A DNA stretch of 64,000 bases, taken from positions 186,001 to 250,000 of the forward strand of contig BMSW01000007.1 in the NCBI GenBank assembly GCA_014649355.1, given 5' to 3'. The stretch is from Streptomyces althioticus (GTDB lineage: Bacteria; Actinomycetota; Actinomycetes; Streptomycetales; Streptomycetaceae). The notes under the pieces are model-generated. The model did not search any database and was not told the origin of the DNA. It saw nothing but the letters and a program-made list of their open reading frames with translations. Both the position numbers and the translations under genes were made by a program. Position 1 is the stretch's first letter. Each line of letters opens with the position of its first letter. Shown here piece after piece: positions 55,841 through 63,877 of the stretch.

Positions 55841-56358
55841 GGTTCGGTCGGCCTCTCTCGGTCGGTGTGGTGTCAGGTTCGCATGGGGGAGGGGTGGGCT
55901 CCGCCCGGTGGGGGCTTGGGTCTGACGCCTGCGGCGCAGGGTTCTGTTCGGTGGGGGTTGCTGTAGCGCCTACGGGCGGTGGGTGGTGCGGGGCCGCGGT
56001 GGGGGCGGTCGTCCTCGGTCTGGCGCGATGAGGGTGCTTACGAGGGGGAGGGCGTGGACGCGCCAGCCGCTGCGGGCGCCCACCCCCACCCCGTCCCCTC
56101 CCGCCGTACGCGGCAACACCGACACCGGTGGCGCGCGGCGGCCGCATATGCGCCAGCCGTTGGGCGGGCGGCGGCCGCAACTGTCGCCAACCGCGGGCAA
56201 TCGTGCCGCTGGGGCGGCACGGGTGGGCGCGGCGGTACCTCGTTGGCGCCGAGGTGCGCCAACTCCCCCCGGCCCGCACCGGCGCCGGTGCCACTGAACA
56301 CGCGCCCGCCGAAGGCACCCGCCCCCGCTGGTGCACAGCCCCGCTGTGAAGGAGGGGG
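55841..56358. other. 518-bp intergenic region with a repeat copy
   Basis: No gene is supported between the phosphomutase and purine nucleoside phosphorylase, both on the minus strand. A copy of the dispersed GGCAATCGTGCCGCTGGGGC / GGCACGGGTGGGCGCGGCGG box (about 56199-56240) is present, as in 26521-26680. CGCAGCGGGCG/GCGGCCGC-rich DNA around it is Ala/Arg-coding in all frames and does not look like a gene. The phosphomutase promoter may lie at its left end. Confidence 0.6.
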
Positions 56359-57183
56359 TTACAGGCGGCCCAGCACCTGGGTGAGCAGCGCGCCCATGCG
56401 TGTCGCCGAGTCGCGTCCCGCCTGGAGGACCTCCTCGTGGTTCAGCGGCTCGCCGGTCATACCGGCGGCGAGGTTGGTCACCAGGGAGATGCCCAGCACC
56501 TCCGCGCCGGCCTCACGCGCGGCGATCGCCTCCAGGACCGTGGACATGCCCACCAGGTCCGCCCCGATGACACGCGCCATACGGATCTCCGCCGGCGTCT
56601 CGTAGTGCGGGCCGGGGAACTGGGCGTAGACGCCCTCCTCGAGGGAGGGGTCGATCTCCTTGCACAGCGTGCGCAGACGCGGGGAGTAGAGGTCCGTGAG
56701 GTCGACGAAGTTCGCGCCGACGATCGGCGACGTCGCCGTCAGGTTGATGTGGTCGCTGATCAGGACCGGCTGCCCGGGGCGCATGCCCTCACGCAGGCCG
56801 CCGCAGCCGTTGGTCAGCACGATCGTCTTCGCGCCCGCCGCCACGGCCGTACGGACGCCGTGCGCGACGGCGGCCACCCCGCGGCCCTCGTAGTAGTGGG
56901 TGCGGCCCAGGAAGACCAGGGCACGCTTCTGCCCGATGCGGTAGGAGCGGATCTTGCCTCCGTGGCCCTCGACCGCCGGCGGCGGGAAGCCGGGCAGCTC
57001 GGTGACCGGGTACTCGGCCTCGGGGGTGCCGAGCGCGTCCGCTGCCGGGGCCCACCCGGAGCCCATCACGAGGGCGACGTCGTGGGTCTCGGCGCCTGTG
57101 AGTTCGCGCAGGCGGGCTGCGGCGGCGTCGGCTGCGGCGTACGGGTCGCCCTGGATGTCGTCCGGAAGAAGAGAAGCGTTCAC
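56359..57183 (-). CDS. purine nucleoside phosphorylase (trimeric type)
   Basis: A 274-residue phosphorylase for inosine, guanosine and their deoxy forms, yielding base and (deoxy)ribose-1-phosphate. Family marks are VALVMGSGWAPAADAL (phosphate loop), GRTHYYEGRG, TIVLTNGCGGLREGMRPGQ, YAQFPGPHYETPAEIRMARV, and GMSTVLEAIAAREAG. The last lies where the trimeric PNPs have the purine-site Glu and Met. Start is GTG 57183. A perfect CTACGCGCGTAG lies 25 bases upstream. It takes over the inosine made by adenosine deaminase. Confidence 0.94.
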   Translation of the reverse strand: MNASLLPDDIQGDPYAAADAAAARLRELTGAETHDVALVMGSGWAPAADALGTPEAEYPVTELPGFPPPAVEGHGGKIRSYRIGQKRALVFLGRTHYYEGRGVAAVAHGVRTAVAAGAKTIVLTNGCGGLREGMRPGQPVLISDHINLTATSPIVGANFVDLTDLYSPRLRTLCKEIDPSLEEGVYAQFPGPHYETPAEIRMARVIGADLVGMSTVLEAIAAREAGAEVLGISLVTNLAAGMTGEPLNHEEVLQAGRDSATRMGALLTQVLGRL

Positions 57184-57208
57184 GTCGACGAGGGTAGCCG
57201 CAATTCGC

Positions 57209-57220
57209 CTACGCGCGTAG
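57209..57220. promoter_or_regulatory. nucleoside-regulon operator, purine nucleoside phosphorylase
   Basis: CTACGCGCGTAG palindrome (core of GCCTACGCGCGTAGATGC), 25 bases before the GTG start of the phosphorylase gene on the minus strand. Confidence 0.75.
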
Positions 57221-57264
57221 ATGCGGGAGGTGACGGGATGGCGATCGTTGTCTTGTCGTTTCCG

Positions 57265-57702
57265 TCAGCAGGGGCGCTTACGGAGCTCCATCACGTAGTC
57301 GTGGGGCGCCCCCGCGGACTCCGCCGCGTCGGCGATCTCGCCCAGGTAGCGGGCGGAGGGCAGGCCGCCCTCGTAGGAGTTCAGGACGTACGTCCAGGCG
57401 TGTTCCTCGCCGTCCAGGGTGTGCGCCCGGACCCGCGTGCGGCGGTAGATGTCCAGGCCCGTGCCCTCCCAGCGGTCCAGGGACTCCTCGTCCATGGGCG
57501 CGATGTCGTAGAGAGCGACGAAGACCTGGGAGAGCGGGTCCTCGACCAGGGTCGCGAGAGCGCCCTCCCAGCCCATGTGCTCGCCCCCGAACGTCAGCCG
57601 CCAGCCGTTGAGCCAGCCGGTGGCCCGCAGCGGCGAGTGCGGGGCGCGGCGGGACATCAGCCGGGCGTCGAGGTTGCCGGCGTAAGCGGCGTAGAGCGAC
57701 AT
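57265..57702 (-). CDS. gamma-glutamylcyclotransferase-like protein
   Basis: A 145-residue protein of the GGCT fold (AIG2-like): LYAAYAGNLDARLMSRRAPH near the N-terminus is the YxSNL/YAGN-type substrate loop, GWRLTFGGEH and FVALYDIAPMDEESLDRWEG follow, the latter with the catalytic-type Glu, then YVLNSYEGGLPSARYLGEIA. Such proteins cleave gamma-glutamyl amino acids to 5-oxoproline, or act in related amide chemistry. ATG 57702. It is divergent from the LpdA-type gene (87 bp between starts). A homologue lies next to lpdA in M. tuberculosis too (Rv3304), from memory. Confidence 0.82.
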   Translation of the reverse strand: MSLYAAYAGNLDARLMSRRAPHSPLRATGWLNGWRLTFGGEHMGWEGALATLVEDPLSQVFVALYDIAPMDEESLDRWEGTGLDIYRRTRVRAHTLDGEEHAWTYVLNSYEGGLPSARYLGEIADAAESAGAPHDYVMELRKRPC

Positions 57703-57789
57703 GGGTGAAGGGTACGGCAGGGGGTGCCGCGACGGTCGTGGCTCAGGGGATGCACCCCCGGGCGGGCGCACGGTGAAGTGTGCGGGACA

Positions 57790-59238
57790 ATGGAGTACGT
57801 GACTCGGATCGTGATCATCGGTGGCGGACCCGGCGGATACGAAGCGGCGCTGGTCGCCGCGCAGCTCGGCGCGGAGGTGACCGTCGTCGACTGCGACGGC
57901 CTGGGCGGTGCGTCGGTGCTGACCGACTGCGTGCCGTCCAAGACCCTGATCGCCACGGCCGAGGTGATGACCACCTTCGACTCCTCCTACGAGGAGCTGG
58001 GGATCATCGTCGCGGACGACACCCCGCCGCTGGAGCAGGCCGCCCGGGTGGTCGGTGTGGACCTCGGGAAGGTCAACCGCCGTGTGAAGCGGCTCGCTCT
58101 CGCGCAGTCGCACGACATCACCGCCTCGGTGACGCGCGCCGGCGCGCGGGTCATGCGCGGGCGCGGGCGGCTGGACGGGATGCAGGCGCTCGACGGGTCG
58201 CGCAAGGTCGTCGTGACCGCCGCCGACGGGAGCGAGGAGACGCTCACGGCGGACGCCGTGCTCATCGCGACCGGCGGGCACCCCCGTGAGCTGCCGGACG
58301 CGCAGCCCGACGGGGAGCGGATCCTGAACTGGACCCAGGTGTACGACCTGGACGAGCTCCCCGAGGAGCTCATCGTGGTCGGTTCCGGTGTCACGGGCGC
58401 CGAGTTCGCGGGCGCCTACCAGGCCCTCGGGTCGCGGGTCACGCTGGTGTCCTCGCGTGACCGCGTGCTTCCGGGTGAGGACCCGGACGCCGCCGCCGTG
58501 CTGGAGGACGTCTTCCGTCGGCGCGGCATGAACGTGATGGCGCGGTCGCGGGCGCAGTCCGCCAAGCGGGTCGGGGACCGGGTCGAGGTGACCCTGGCCG
58601 ACGGGCGCGTCATCACCGGCACGCACTGTCTGATGGCCGTCGGCGCCATCCCGAACTCCGCGGGCATGGGCCTGGAGGAGGCCGGCGTGCGGCTGCGGGA
58701 GTCCGGGCACATCTGGACCGACAAGGTGTCGCGGACCACCGCTCCCGGTGTGTACGCGGCCGGTGACGTCACCGGTGTCTTCGCCCTCGCCTCGGTGGCC
58801 GCCATGCAGGGGCGGATCGCCATGTACCACTTCCTCGGCGACGCGGTCGCTCCGCTCAATCTGAAGACGGTGTCGTCGAACGTCTTCACCGACCCGGAGA
58901 TCGCCACCGTCGGCTACTCGCAGGCCGACGTGGACGGCGGGAAGATCGACGCACGGGTCGTGAAGCTGCCGCTGCTGCGCAACCCGCGCGCCAAGATGCA
59001 GGGCATCCGCGACGGCTTCGTCAAGATCTTCTGCCGCCCCGGCACCGGCATCGTCGTCGGCGGTGTCGTCGTGGCGCCGCGCGCCTCGGAACTCATCCAC
59101 CCCATCTCGATCGCGGTCGACAACAACCTGACCGTCGAACAGATCGCGAACGCCTTCACCGTGTATCCGTCGCTGTCTGGCTCGATCGCCGAGGTGGCGC
59201 GGCAGTTGCACACGCGGAAGGCGGGCGGCGAGGCCTGA
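57790..59238 (+). CDS. lpdA: LpdA-type flavoprotein (NAD(P)H:quinone oxidoreductase), lacking a redox cysteine
   Basis: A 482-residue member of the flavoprotein disulfide reductase fold: N-terminal FAD site RIVIIGGGPGGYEAALVAAQ, NAD(P) site ELIVVGSGVTGAEFAGAYQA, second FAD motif APGVYAAGDVTGVFALASV, and a C-terminal interface domain. In true lipoamide dehydrogenases the redox loop is GGTCLNVGCIPSK. Here it reads GLGGASVLTDCVPSKT, so the first Cys is missing, and the His-Glu dyad region (FTVYPSLSGSIAEVAR) lacks His. M. tuberculosis LpdA (Rv3303c) shows the same changes and reduces quinones. ATG 57790 or GTG 57799 may be the start. Not part of a dehydrogenase complex operon. Confidence 0.88.
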   Translation: MEYVTRIVIIGGGPGGYEAALVAAQLGAEVTVVDCDGLGGASVLTDCVPSKTLIATAEVMTTFDSSYEELGIIVADDTPPLEQAARVVGVDLGKVNRRVKRLALAQSHDITASVTRAGARVMRGRGRLDGMQALDGSRKVVVTAADGSEETLTADAVLIATGGHPRELPDAQPDGERILNWTQVYDLDELPEELIVVGSGVTGAEFAGAYQALGSRVTLVSSRDRVLPGEDPDAAAVLEDVFRRRGMNVMARSRAQSAKRVGDRVEVTLADGRVITGTHCLMAVGAIPNSAGMGLEEAGVRLRESGHIWTDKVSRTTAPGVYAAGDVTGVFALASVAAMQGRIAMYHFLGDAVAPLNLKTVSSNVFTDPEIATVGYSQADVDGGKIDARVVKLPLLRNPRAKMQGIRDGFVKIFCRPGTGIVVGGVVVAPRASELIHPISIAVDNNLTVEQIANAFTVYPSLSGSIAEVARQLHTRKAGGEA

Positions 59239-59286
59239 CCCGGCCCTATACCACTTGCTGTGGGGCCGTGCGAACAACTTCTGCTA

Positions 59287-59305
59287 TTCAGCGCAAACTG
59301 CTGAA
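59287..59305. promoter_or_regulatory. possible DeoR-type operator (TTCAGC-N7-GCTGAA)
   Basis: A 6-bp inverted repeat with a 7-base spacer, 33 bases before the GTG of the DeoR-family gene. TTACTGT (59323-59329) just upstream of the start may be the -10 of a short-leader transcript. Autoregulation is plausible. Confidence 0.5.
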
Positions 59306-59337
59306 AGCAGACGGTCGTCGGCGTTACTGTCAGTTTC

Positions 59338-60303
59338 GTGTTCGCTGCAGAACGTCGCCAATTGATCCTCGAAATGGTGCGAGCGAACGGGGCCGTGTCG
59401 CTCCGTGAACTCGCCCGCGTCGTCCAGACCTCCGAAGTGACCGTACGGCGGGACGTGCGCGCGCTGGAGGCAGAAGGACTCCTCGACCGCCGGCACGGCG
59501 GTGCGGTGCTGCCGGGCGGTTTCACACGCGAGTCCGGCTTCCCGCAGAAGTCGCATCTCGCCACCGCCGAGAAGACCGCCATCGCCGACCTCGCCGCGAA
59601 CTTCGTGGAGGAGGGCGAGGCCATCGTGGTCGGCGCGGGCACCACCACGCAGGAGCTGGCCCGCCGGCTCGCCCGGGTCCCCGGGCTGACGGTCGTCACC
59701 AACTCCCTGCTGGTCGCCCAGGCGCTCGCCCACGCCAACCGGGTCGAGGTCGTGATGACCGGCGGCACGCTGCGCGGCTCCAACTACGCCCTCGTCGGCA
59801 GCGGCGCCGAGCAGTCCCTGCAGGGGCTGCGGGTGTCCCGGGCGTTCCTCTCGGGCAGCGGGCTGACCGCGGAGCGCGGGCTGTCCACGTCCAACATGCT
59901 GTCGGCGTCCGTCGACCGGGCGCTGGTGCAGGCCGCCGCCGAGGTGGTGGTCCTCGCCGACCACACCAAGCTCGGCACGGACACCATGTTCCAGACGGTG
60001 CCCACGGACCTCATCACCCGGCTGGTCACCGACGAGCCGCCCCCGCACGACGACCGCGCGGCGACCGAGCTCCAGGCCCTCGCCGACCAGGGCGTGCAGA
60101 TCGCCATCGCGGGGGCGCCGGGGGGAAACGGCAGCGCGGGAGGTGACGGCCCTCCGTCGGGGCGGCAGCGCCGTGACGTTCCGCTGCCCGGCCCGAGGCG
60201 CCAGGCCCCCGGCCTGCGCACGGCCGTCGCGCTGGGCGCCGCGTCCGACCAGGGACAGGGCGCCGAGCGGGCCGCCCGGGTGGCGGACATGCGGCGGCGC
60301 TGA
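59338..60303 (+). CDS. DeoR family transcriptional regulator
   Basis: A 321-residue DeoR regulator. The N-terminal helix-turn-helix reads RRQLILEMVRANGAVSLREL, ARVVQTSEVTVRRDVRALEA, LLDRRHGGAVLP. The sensor domain has EAIVVGAGTTTQELARRL, VEVVMTGGTLRGSNYALVGS and VVLADHTKLGTDTMFQTVP, as in regulators that bind phosphorylated sugars. The last 70 residues are a Gly/Pro/Arg-rich tail not found in most relatives. Start GTG 59338. It lies close to the nucleoside genes and could sense (deoxy)ribose phosphates, but no CTACGCGCGTAG site lies at its own promoter, so its link to that regulon is open. Confidence 0.88.
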   Translation: MFAAERRQLILEMVRANGAVSLRELARVVQTSEVTVRRDVRALEAEGLLDRRHGGAVLPGGFTRESGFPQKSHLATAEKTAIADLAANFVEEGEAIVVGAGTTTQELARRLARVPGLTVVTNSLLVAQALAHANRVEVVMTGGTLRGSNYALVGSGAEQSLQGLRVSRAFLSGSGLTAERGLSTSNMLSASVDRALVQAAAEVVVLADHTKLGTDTMFQTVPTDLITRLVTDEPPPHDDRAATELQALADQGVQIAIAGAPGGNGSAGGDGPPSGRQRRDVPLPGPRRQAPGLRTAVALGAASDQGQGAERAARVADMRRR

Positions 60304-60317
60304 ACGGCGTACACGAA

Positions 60318-60354
60318 AGCGCCCGGCGCCCCCCGTGGGAGGACGCCGGGCGCT
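60318..60354. terminator. bidirectional terminator
   Basis: AGCGCCCGGCG (60318-60328) pairs perfectly with CGCCGGGCGCT (60344-60354). It is placed between the convergent DeoR gene and the carboxylase alpha-chain gene. Confidence 0.75.
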
Positions 60355-60366
60355 GTGACGTGAGCG

Positions 60367-62139
60367 TCAGTCCTTGATCTCGCAGATCGCCGCGCCGGAC
60401 GTGACCGAGCCGCCGACCTCGGCGTTCAGACCCTTGACGGTGCCGGAGCGGTGGGCGTTGATGGGCTGCTCCATCTTCATCGCCTCCAGGACGACGACCA
60501 GGTCGCCCTCCTTGACCTCCTGGCCCTCCTCGACCGCGACCTTGACGATCGTGCCCTGCATCGGGGAGGCGAGGGTGTCGCCGGAGGCCGCGGGGCCCGA
60601 CTTGCGGGCGGCGCGGCGCTTCGGCTTGGCGCCGGCGGCCAGACCCGTGCGCGCCAGGCTCATGCCGAGCGACGCGGGCAGGGAGACCTCCAGGCGCTTG
60701 CCGCCGACTTCCACGACGACCGTCTCGCGGCCGGCCTCCTCCTCGGCGTCCGCGTCCACGGGCGAGGCGAAGGGCTTCAGGTCGTTGACGAACTCGGTCT
60801 CGATCCAGCGGGTGTGGACCGTGAAGGGCTCGCCGGAGCCGGTCAGTTCGGGGGCGAACGCCGGGTCCTTGACCACCGCGCGGTGGAACGGGATGGCCGT
60901 GGCCATGCCCTCCACGGTGAACTCCTCCAGGGCGCGCGAGGCGCGCTGCAGGGCCTGCTCGCGAGTGGCGCCGGTGACGATCAGCTTCGCCAGCAGGGAG
61001 TCCCACGCCGGGCCGATCACACTGCCGGACTCCACGCCCGCGTCCAGACGCACACCCGGGCCGGACGGCGGGGCGAACGTGGTGACGGTGCCGGGGGCGG
61101 GCAGGAAGTTGCGGCCCGGGTCCTCGCCGTTGATGCGGAACTCGAAGGAGTGACCGCGCAGCGGCGGGTCGTCGTAGCCGAGCTCCTCGCCGTCGGCGAT
61201 GCGGAACATCTCGCGCACCAGGTCGATGCCGGAGACCTCCTCGGTCACCGGGTGCTCCACCTGGAGGCGCGTGTTGACCTCGAGGAAGGAGATCGTGCCG
61301 TCGTTGCCGACGAGGAACTCCACGGTGCCCGCGCCGACGTAGCCGGCCTCCTTGAGGATGGCCTTGGAGGCGCGGTACAGCTCGGCGTTCTGCTCCTCCG
61401 ACAGGAACGGCGCCGGGGCCTCCTCCACCAGCTTCTGGTGGCGGCGCTGCAGCGAGCAGTCACGGGTGGAGACCACGACCACGTTGCCGTGGCTGTCGGC
61501 CAGGCACTGGGTCTCCACGTGGCGCGGCTTGTCCAGGTAGCGCTCGACGAAGCACTCGCCGCGGCCGAAGGCGGCGACCGCCTCGCGCACGGCCGAGTCG
61601 TACAGCTCGGGGACCTCTTCCAGGGTCCGGGCGACCTTCAGGCCGCGTCCGCCGCCGCCGAAGGCGGCCTTGATGGCGATCGGCAGGCCGTGCTCCTCGG
61701 CGAACGCGACGACCTCGTCCGCGCCGGACACCGGGTCGGGCGTGCCCGCCACCAGCGGGGCGCCGACGCGCTGGGCGATGTGCCGGGCGGCGACCTTGTC
61801 ACCGAGGTCGCGGATGGCCTGCGGGGGCGGGCCGATCCAGATCAGGCCCGCGTCCAGTACGGCCTGGGCGAACTCGGCGTTCTCCGAGAGGAAGCCGTAA
61901 CCGGGGTGGATCGCGTCGGCCCCCGACTCCCGCGCGGCCTTCAGCACCTTGTCCATGTCGAGGTAACTGGTGGCCGGAGTGTCACCGCCCAGGGCGAACG
62001 CCTCATCCGCGGCGCGGACATGCAGAGCGTCCCGGTCCGGGTCGGCGTAGACGGCAACGCTCGCGATTCCGGCATCCCGGCAGGCCCGGGCAACGCGGAC
62101 AGCGATTTCGCCACGGTTGGCGATGAGCACCTTGCGCAC
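60367..62139 (-). CDS. accA2: acetyl/propionyl-CoA carboxylase alpha chain (biotin carboxylase + BCCP)
   Basis: A 590-residue biotin-dependent alpha subunit. The biotin carboxylase part carries RKVLIANRGEIAVRVARACR, the ATP-grasp loop AAFGGGGRGLKVARTLEEV, FLEVNTRLQVEHPVTEEVSG and RDCSLQRRHQKLVEE. A linker of about 90 residues (Lys/Arg-rich KPKRRAARKSG) leads to the C-terminal BCCP domain with the biotinylated Lys in VLEAMKMEQP. It carboxylates biotin with ATP and bicarbonate; a partner beta chain then makes malonyl- or methylmalonyl-CoA for fatty acid and polyketide synthesis. Length and position match S. coelicolor AccA2. GTG 62139 is used, with AAGGAGGGAG upstream. The beta chain is probably just outside the window. 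Confidence 0.94.
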   Translation of the reverse strand: MRKVLIANRGEIAVRVARACRDAGIASVAVYADPDRDALHVRAADEAFALGGDTPATSYLDMDKVLKAARESGADAIHPGYGFLSENAEFAQAVLDAGLIWIGPPPQAIRDLGDKVAARHIAQRVGAPLVAGTPDPVSGADEVVAFAEEHGLPIAIKAAFGGGGRGLKVARTLEEVPELYDSAVREAVAAFGRGECFVERYLDKPRHVETQCLADSHGNVVVVSTRDCSLQRRHQKLVEEAPAPFLSEEQNAELYRASKAILKEAGYVGAGTVEFLVGNDGTISFLEVNTRLQVEHPVTEEVSGIDLVREMFRIADGEELGYDDPPLRGHSFEFRINGEDPGRNFLPAPGTVTTFAPPSGPGVRLDAGVESGSVIGPAWDSLLAKLIVTGATREQALQRASRALEEFTVEGMATAIPFHRAVVKDPAFAPELTGSGEPFTVHTRWIETEFVNDLKPFASPVDADAEEEAGRETVVVEVGGKRLEVSLPASLGMSLARTGLAAGAKPKRRAARKSGPAASGDTLASPMQGTIVKVAVEEGQEVKEGDLVVVLEAMKMEQPINAHRSGTVKGLNAEVGGSVTSGAAICEIKD

Positions 62140-62479
62140 GATTGAGGCTCCCTCCTTGAAACAAGCCGAGTTTAGGGACTGCCGACACGGCACTTCGACC
62201 CGTCCCCAGTGGTGAGCTTGCCCACACGGAGCGTGATGCGAGGCTCGCCCGACCCGCGAAATCCCTTGTCGCACCTCGGTACGCAGGACTCCTCCCGGAA
62301 ACCCTAGCCCCGTCGTGTGGTCAAGGTCTCTGTGAGAGCGTGCTGCGGCCCACTTCGATTCTTTGTGGAGTCCCTACGAATGGCCCAATGATTCTTTGCC
62401 CGCCGCACGCCCCTTGTACCGAGGTTTACCCGTTAGTAGCCTTCGCGTCGTCCCGAACATACTCGGGGTAACCACAGTC
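62140..62479. other. 340-bp divergent promoter region (carboxylase / membrane protein)
   Basis: No gene is seen. The region is less G+C-rich than its surroundings, with AT-richer segments near 62341-62400 (TTCGATTCTTTGTGGAGTCC, CTACGAATGGCCCAATGATT) and near 62423-62440 (GTTTACCCGTTAGTAGCC). These are likely promoter elements for one or both genes. I cannot assign -10 and -35 boxes firmly. Confidence 0.55.
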
Positions 62480-62965
62480 GTGCTCGAAAGTGGGTGGGGG
62501 CCGGTGGTCCGCAGACCGGTGGCGTGGATCGTCGCGCTCGTGCTGTTCGCCGAGGCGCTGGGCGTACTGGCGGTGAACTGGTTCCTGGGTGTCGTCGTCG
62601 ACCGGCAGGACATGTCACTGGCCGGCCTCGACCCGGACGTGATGTCGGTGTCGTCGAAGGCCGGCGGGGTGGTCTTCGGGCTCTACTTCGCCCTGTGCGG
62701 CGTGGTGGCCCTGCTGGTCGCGCTGCGCGACCGGGCCCCGGCCGGCTTCGGCAAGGTGCTGCTGATCAGCGCCGCCGTGGTGCACGCGCTGCTCGGCGCC
62801 TTCGCGTGGGGTCTGATCGGGTGGACGGCGTTCCTCTTCATGGTCGTCGTCCTCACGCTGATCGTGCTGCTCCTGATGACGTACGACGGGCGGCCGGGGA
62901 AGTCCGACGAGCCCGTCGACGCCGGGCCGCCCGTCAGTCCTCCCGCGGCGCCCACAGCTCCGTGA
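62480..62965 (+). CDS. membrane protein of unknown function (161 aa)
   Basis: A 161-residue protein with four predicted membrane spans: about 13-35 (WIVALVLFAEALGVLAVNWF), 60-82 (GVVFGLYFALCGVVALLVAL), 93-115 (VLLISAAVVHALLGAFAWGL) and 118-138 (AFLFMVVVLTLIVLLLMTYD). A Pro-rich tail follows. GTG 62480 with GGGGTAA upstream is preferred to longer frames, whose extra residues are AT-rich promoter DNA. The last 32 bases overlap the maf gene tail to tail. The family is common in Streptomyces; I do not know its function. Confidence 0.78.
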   Translation: MLESGWGPVVRRPVAWIVALVLFAEALGVLAVNWFLGVVVDRQDMSLAGLDPDVMSVSSKAGGVVFGLYFALCGVVALLVALRDRAPAGFGKVLLISAAVVHALLGAFAWGLIGWTAFLFMVVVLTLIVLLLMTYDGRPGKSDEPVDAGPPVSPPAAPTAP

Positions 62966-63554
62966 TGCCGACGCCCAGCTCGGCCAGCAGGCGCCGTACG
63001 AGCGGCAGGCTGATGCCGATCACGTTGCCGTGGTCGCCGTCGATGCCGTCGATGAACGGCGCCGAGCGGCCGTCCAGGGTGAACGCCCCCGCCACGTGCA
63101 GTGGCTCGCCCGAGGCCACGTAGGCCGCGATCTCCTCGTCCGACGGCTGGCCGAAACGGACCACCGTGGAGGCGGTGGCGGAGGCGTAGCGGCCGCTGAC
63201 GGTGTCGTGGACGCAGTGGCCGGTCTGGAGCGTGCCCGCGCGGCCCCGCATCGCCTTCCAGCGCGCGGTGGCCTCCTCGGCGTCCTCCGGCTTGCCGAGG
63301 GCCTGGCCGTCCAGGTCCAGCACCGAGTCGCAGCCGATCACCAGCGCGCCCTTCACCTCGGGCTTCGCCGCGACCACGGACGCCTTCGCCTCGGCCAGGG
63401 CCAGCGCCAGCTCGGCGGGGGTGGGGGCGGAGACGGCGTCCTCGTCGACGCCGCTGACGATCACCTCGGGCGTCAGTCCGGCCTGGCGGAGCAGCCCGAG
63501 CCGGGCCGGGGACTGGGAGGCGAGAACGAGGCGGCGACGCGGCTGATCTGTCAT
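62934..63554 (-). CDS. Maf family nucleotide pyrophosphatase
   Basis: A 206-residue Maf/HAM1-fold protein that hydrolyses non-canonical or excess nucleoside triphosphates. Seen are RLVLASQSPARLGLLRQAGL (N-terminal S-x-R motif region), GALVIGCDSVLDLDGQALGK (where Maf has the GxDTVV box), a KAMRGRAGTLQTGHCVHDTV segment, and PFIDGIDGDHGNVIGISLPL (the G..xNVxGxP-type box). Usual length. In Streptomyces the gene lies next to the acyl-CoA carboxylase genes. ATG 63554. Role in window context: housekeeping. Confidence 0.9.
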   Translation of the reverse strand: MTDQPRRRLVLASQSPARLGLLRQAGLTPEVIVSGVDEDAVSAPTPAELALALAEAKASVVAAKPEVKGALVIGCDSVLDLDGQALGKPEDAEEATARWKAMRGRAGTLQTGHCVHDTVSGRYASATASTVVRFGQPSDEEIAAYVASGEPLHVAGAFTLDGRSAPFIDGIDGDHGNVIGISLPLVRRLLAELGVGITELWAPRED

Positions 63555-63620
63555 GCGGTCAGCGTATCGGCGTCCTCGGGACGGTTCGTCCGGCGTCGGT
63601 ACGCCGGGTGGGGGCGCGGC

Positions 63621-63749
63621 TCACCTCACGCCGATCACCAGCATCGCCAGGACCATGGCCAGTGCCATGAGAACGCCCAGCCGCCGCAGCATCTCCTGCG
63701 TGTCACGCAGTTCCTTCGGCGGCTTGTTCTCGGGGTCGGACCACAGCAT
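63621..63749 (-). CDS. small membrane protein (42 aa)
   Basis: A 42-residue single-span protein, MLWSDPENKPPKELRDTQEM followed by a hydrophobic helix (GVLMALAMVLAMLVIGVR) that ends the chain. The polar, charged N-terminus with one C-terminal helix is typical of tail-anchored small proteins. It lies between maf and the carboxylase epsilon gene, on the same strand, where S. coelicolor also has a small gene as far as I recall. A GGTGGA stretch abuts the ATG, so the ribosome site is weak. Function unknown. Confidence 0.6.
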   Translation of the reverse strand: MLWSDPENKPPKELRDTQEMLRRLGVLMALAMVLAMLVIGVR

Positions 63750-63784
63750 TCCACCAGCGTGCGGCGCAGCCGGCTCAGGGCGCC

Positions 63785-63800
63785 TGAGTACGCGTACTCA
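63785..63800. promoter_or_regulatory. perfect 16-bp palindrome TGAGTACGCGTACTCA
   Basis: It is fully self-complementary, located 36 bases upstream of the 42-residue membrane protein gene. No other copy was noticed in the window. It is likely a repressor or activator site; the regulator is unknown. Confidence 0.6.
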
Positions 63801-63829
63801 ACTTGGCGACGGACGCCCCGGCACGTGCG

Positions 63830-63860
63830 GACGGGCCGTACGCGGTGCGTACGGCCCGTC
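63830..63860 (-). terminator. terminator after the carboxylase epsilon gene
   Basis: GACGGGCCGTACGC (63830-63843) pairs perfectly with GCGTACGGCCCGTC (63847-63860) over a 3-base loop, 17 bp after the stop codon of the minus-strand gene at the window edge. Confidence 0.75.
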
Positions 63861-63877
63861 CGGGGAGTGGAGCGGAA

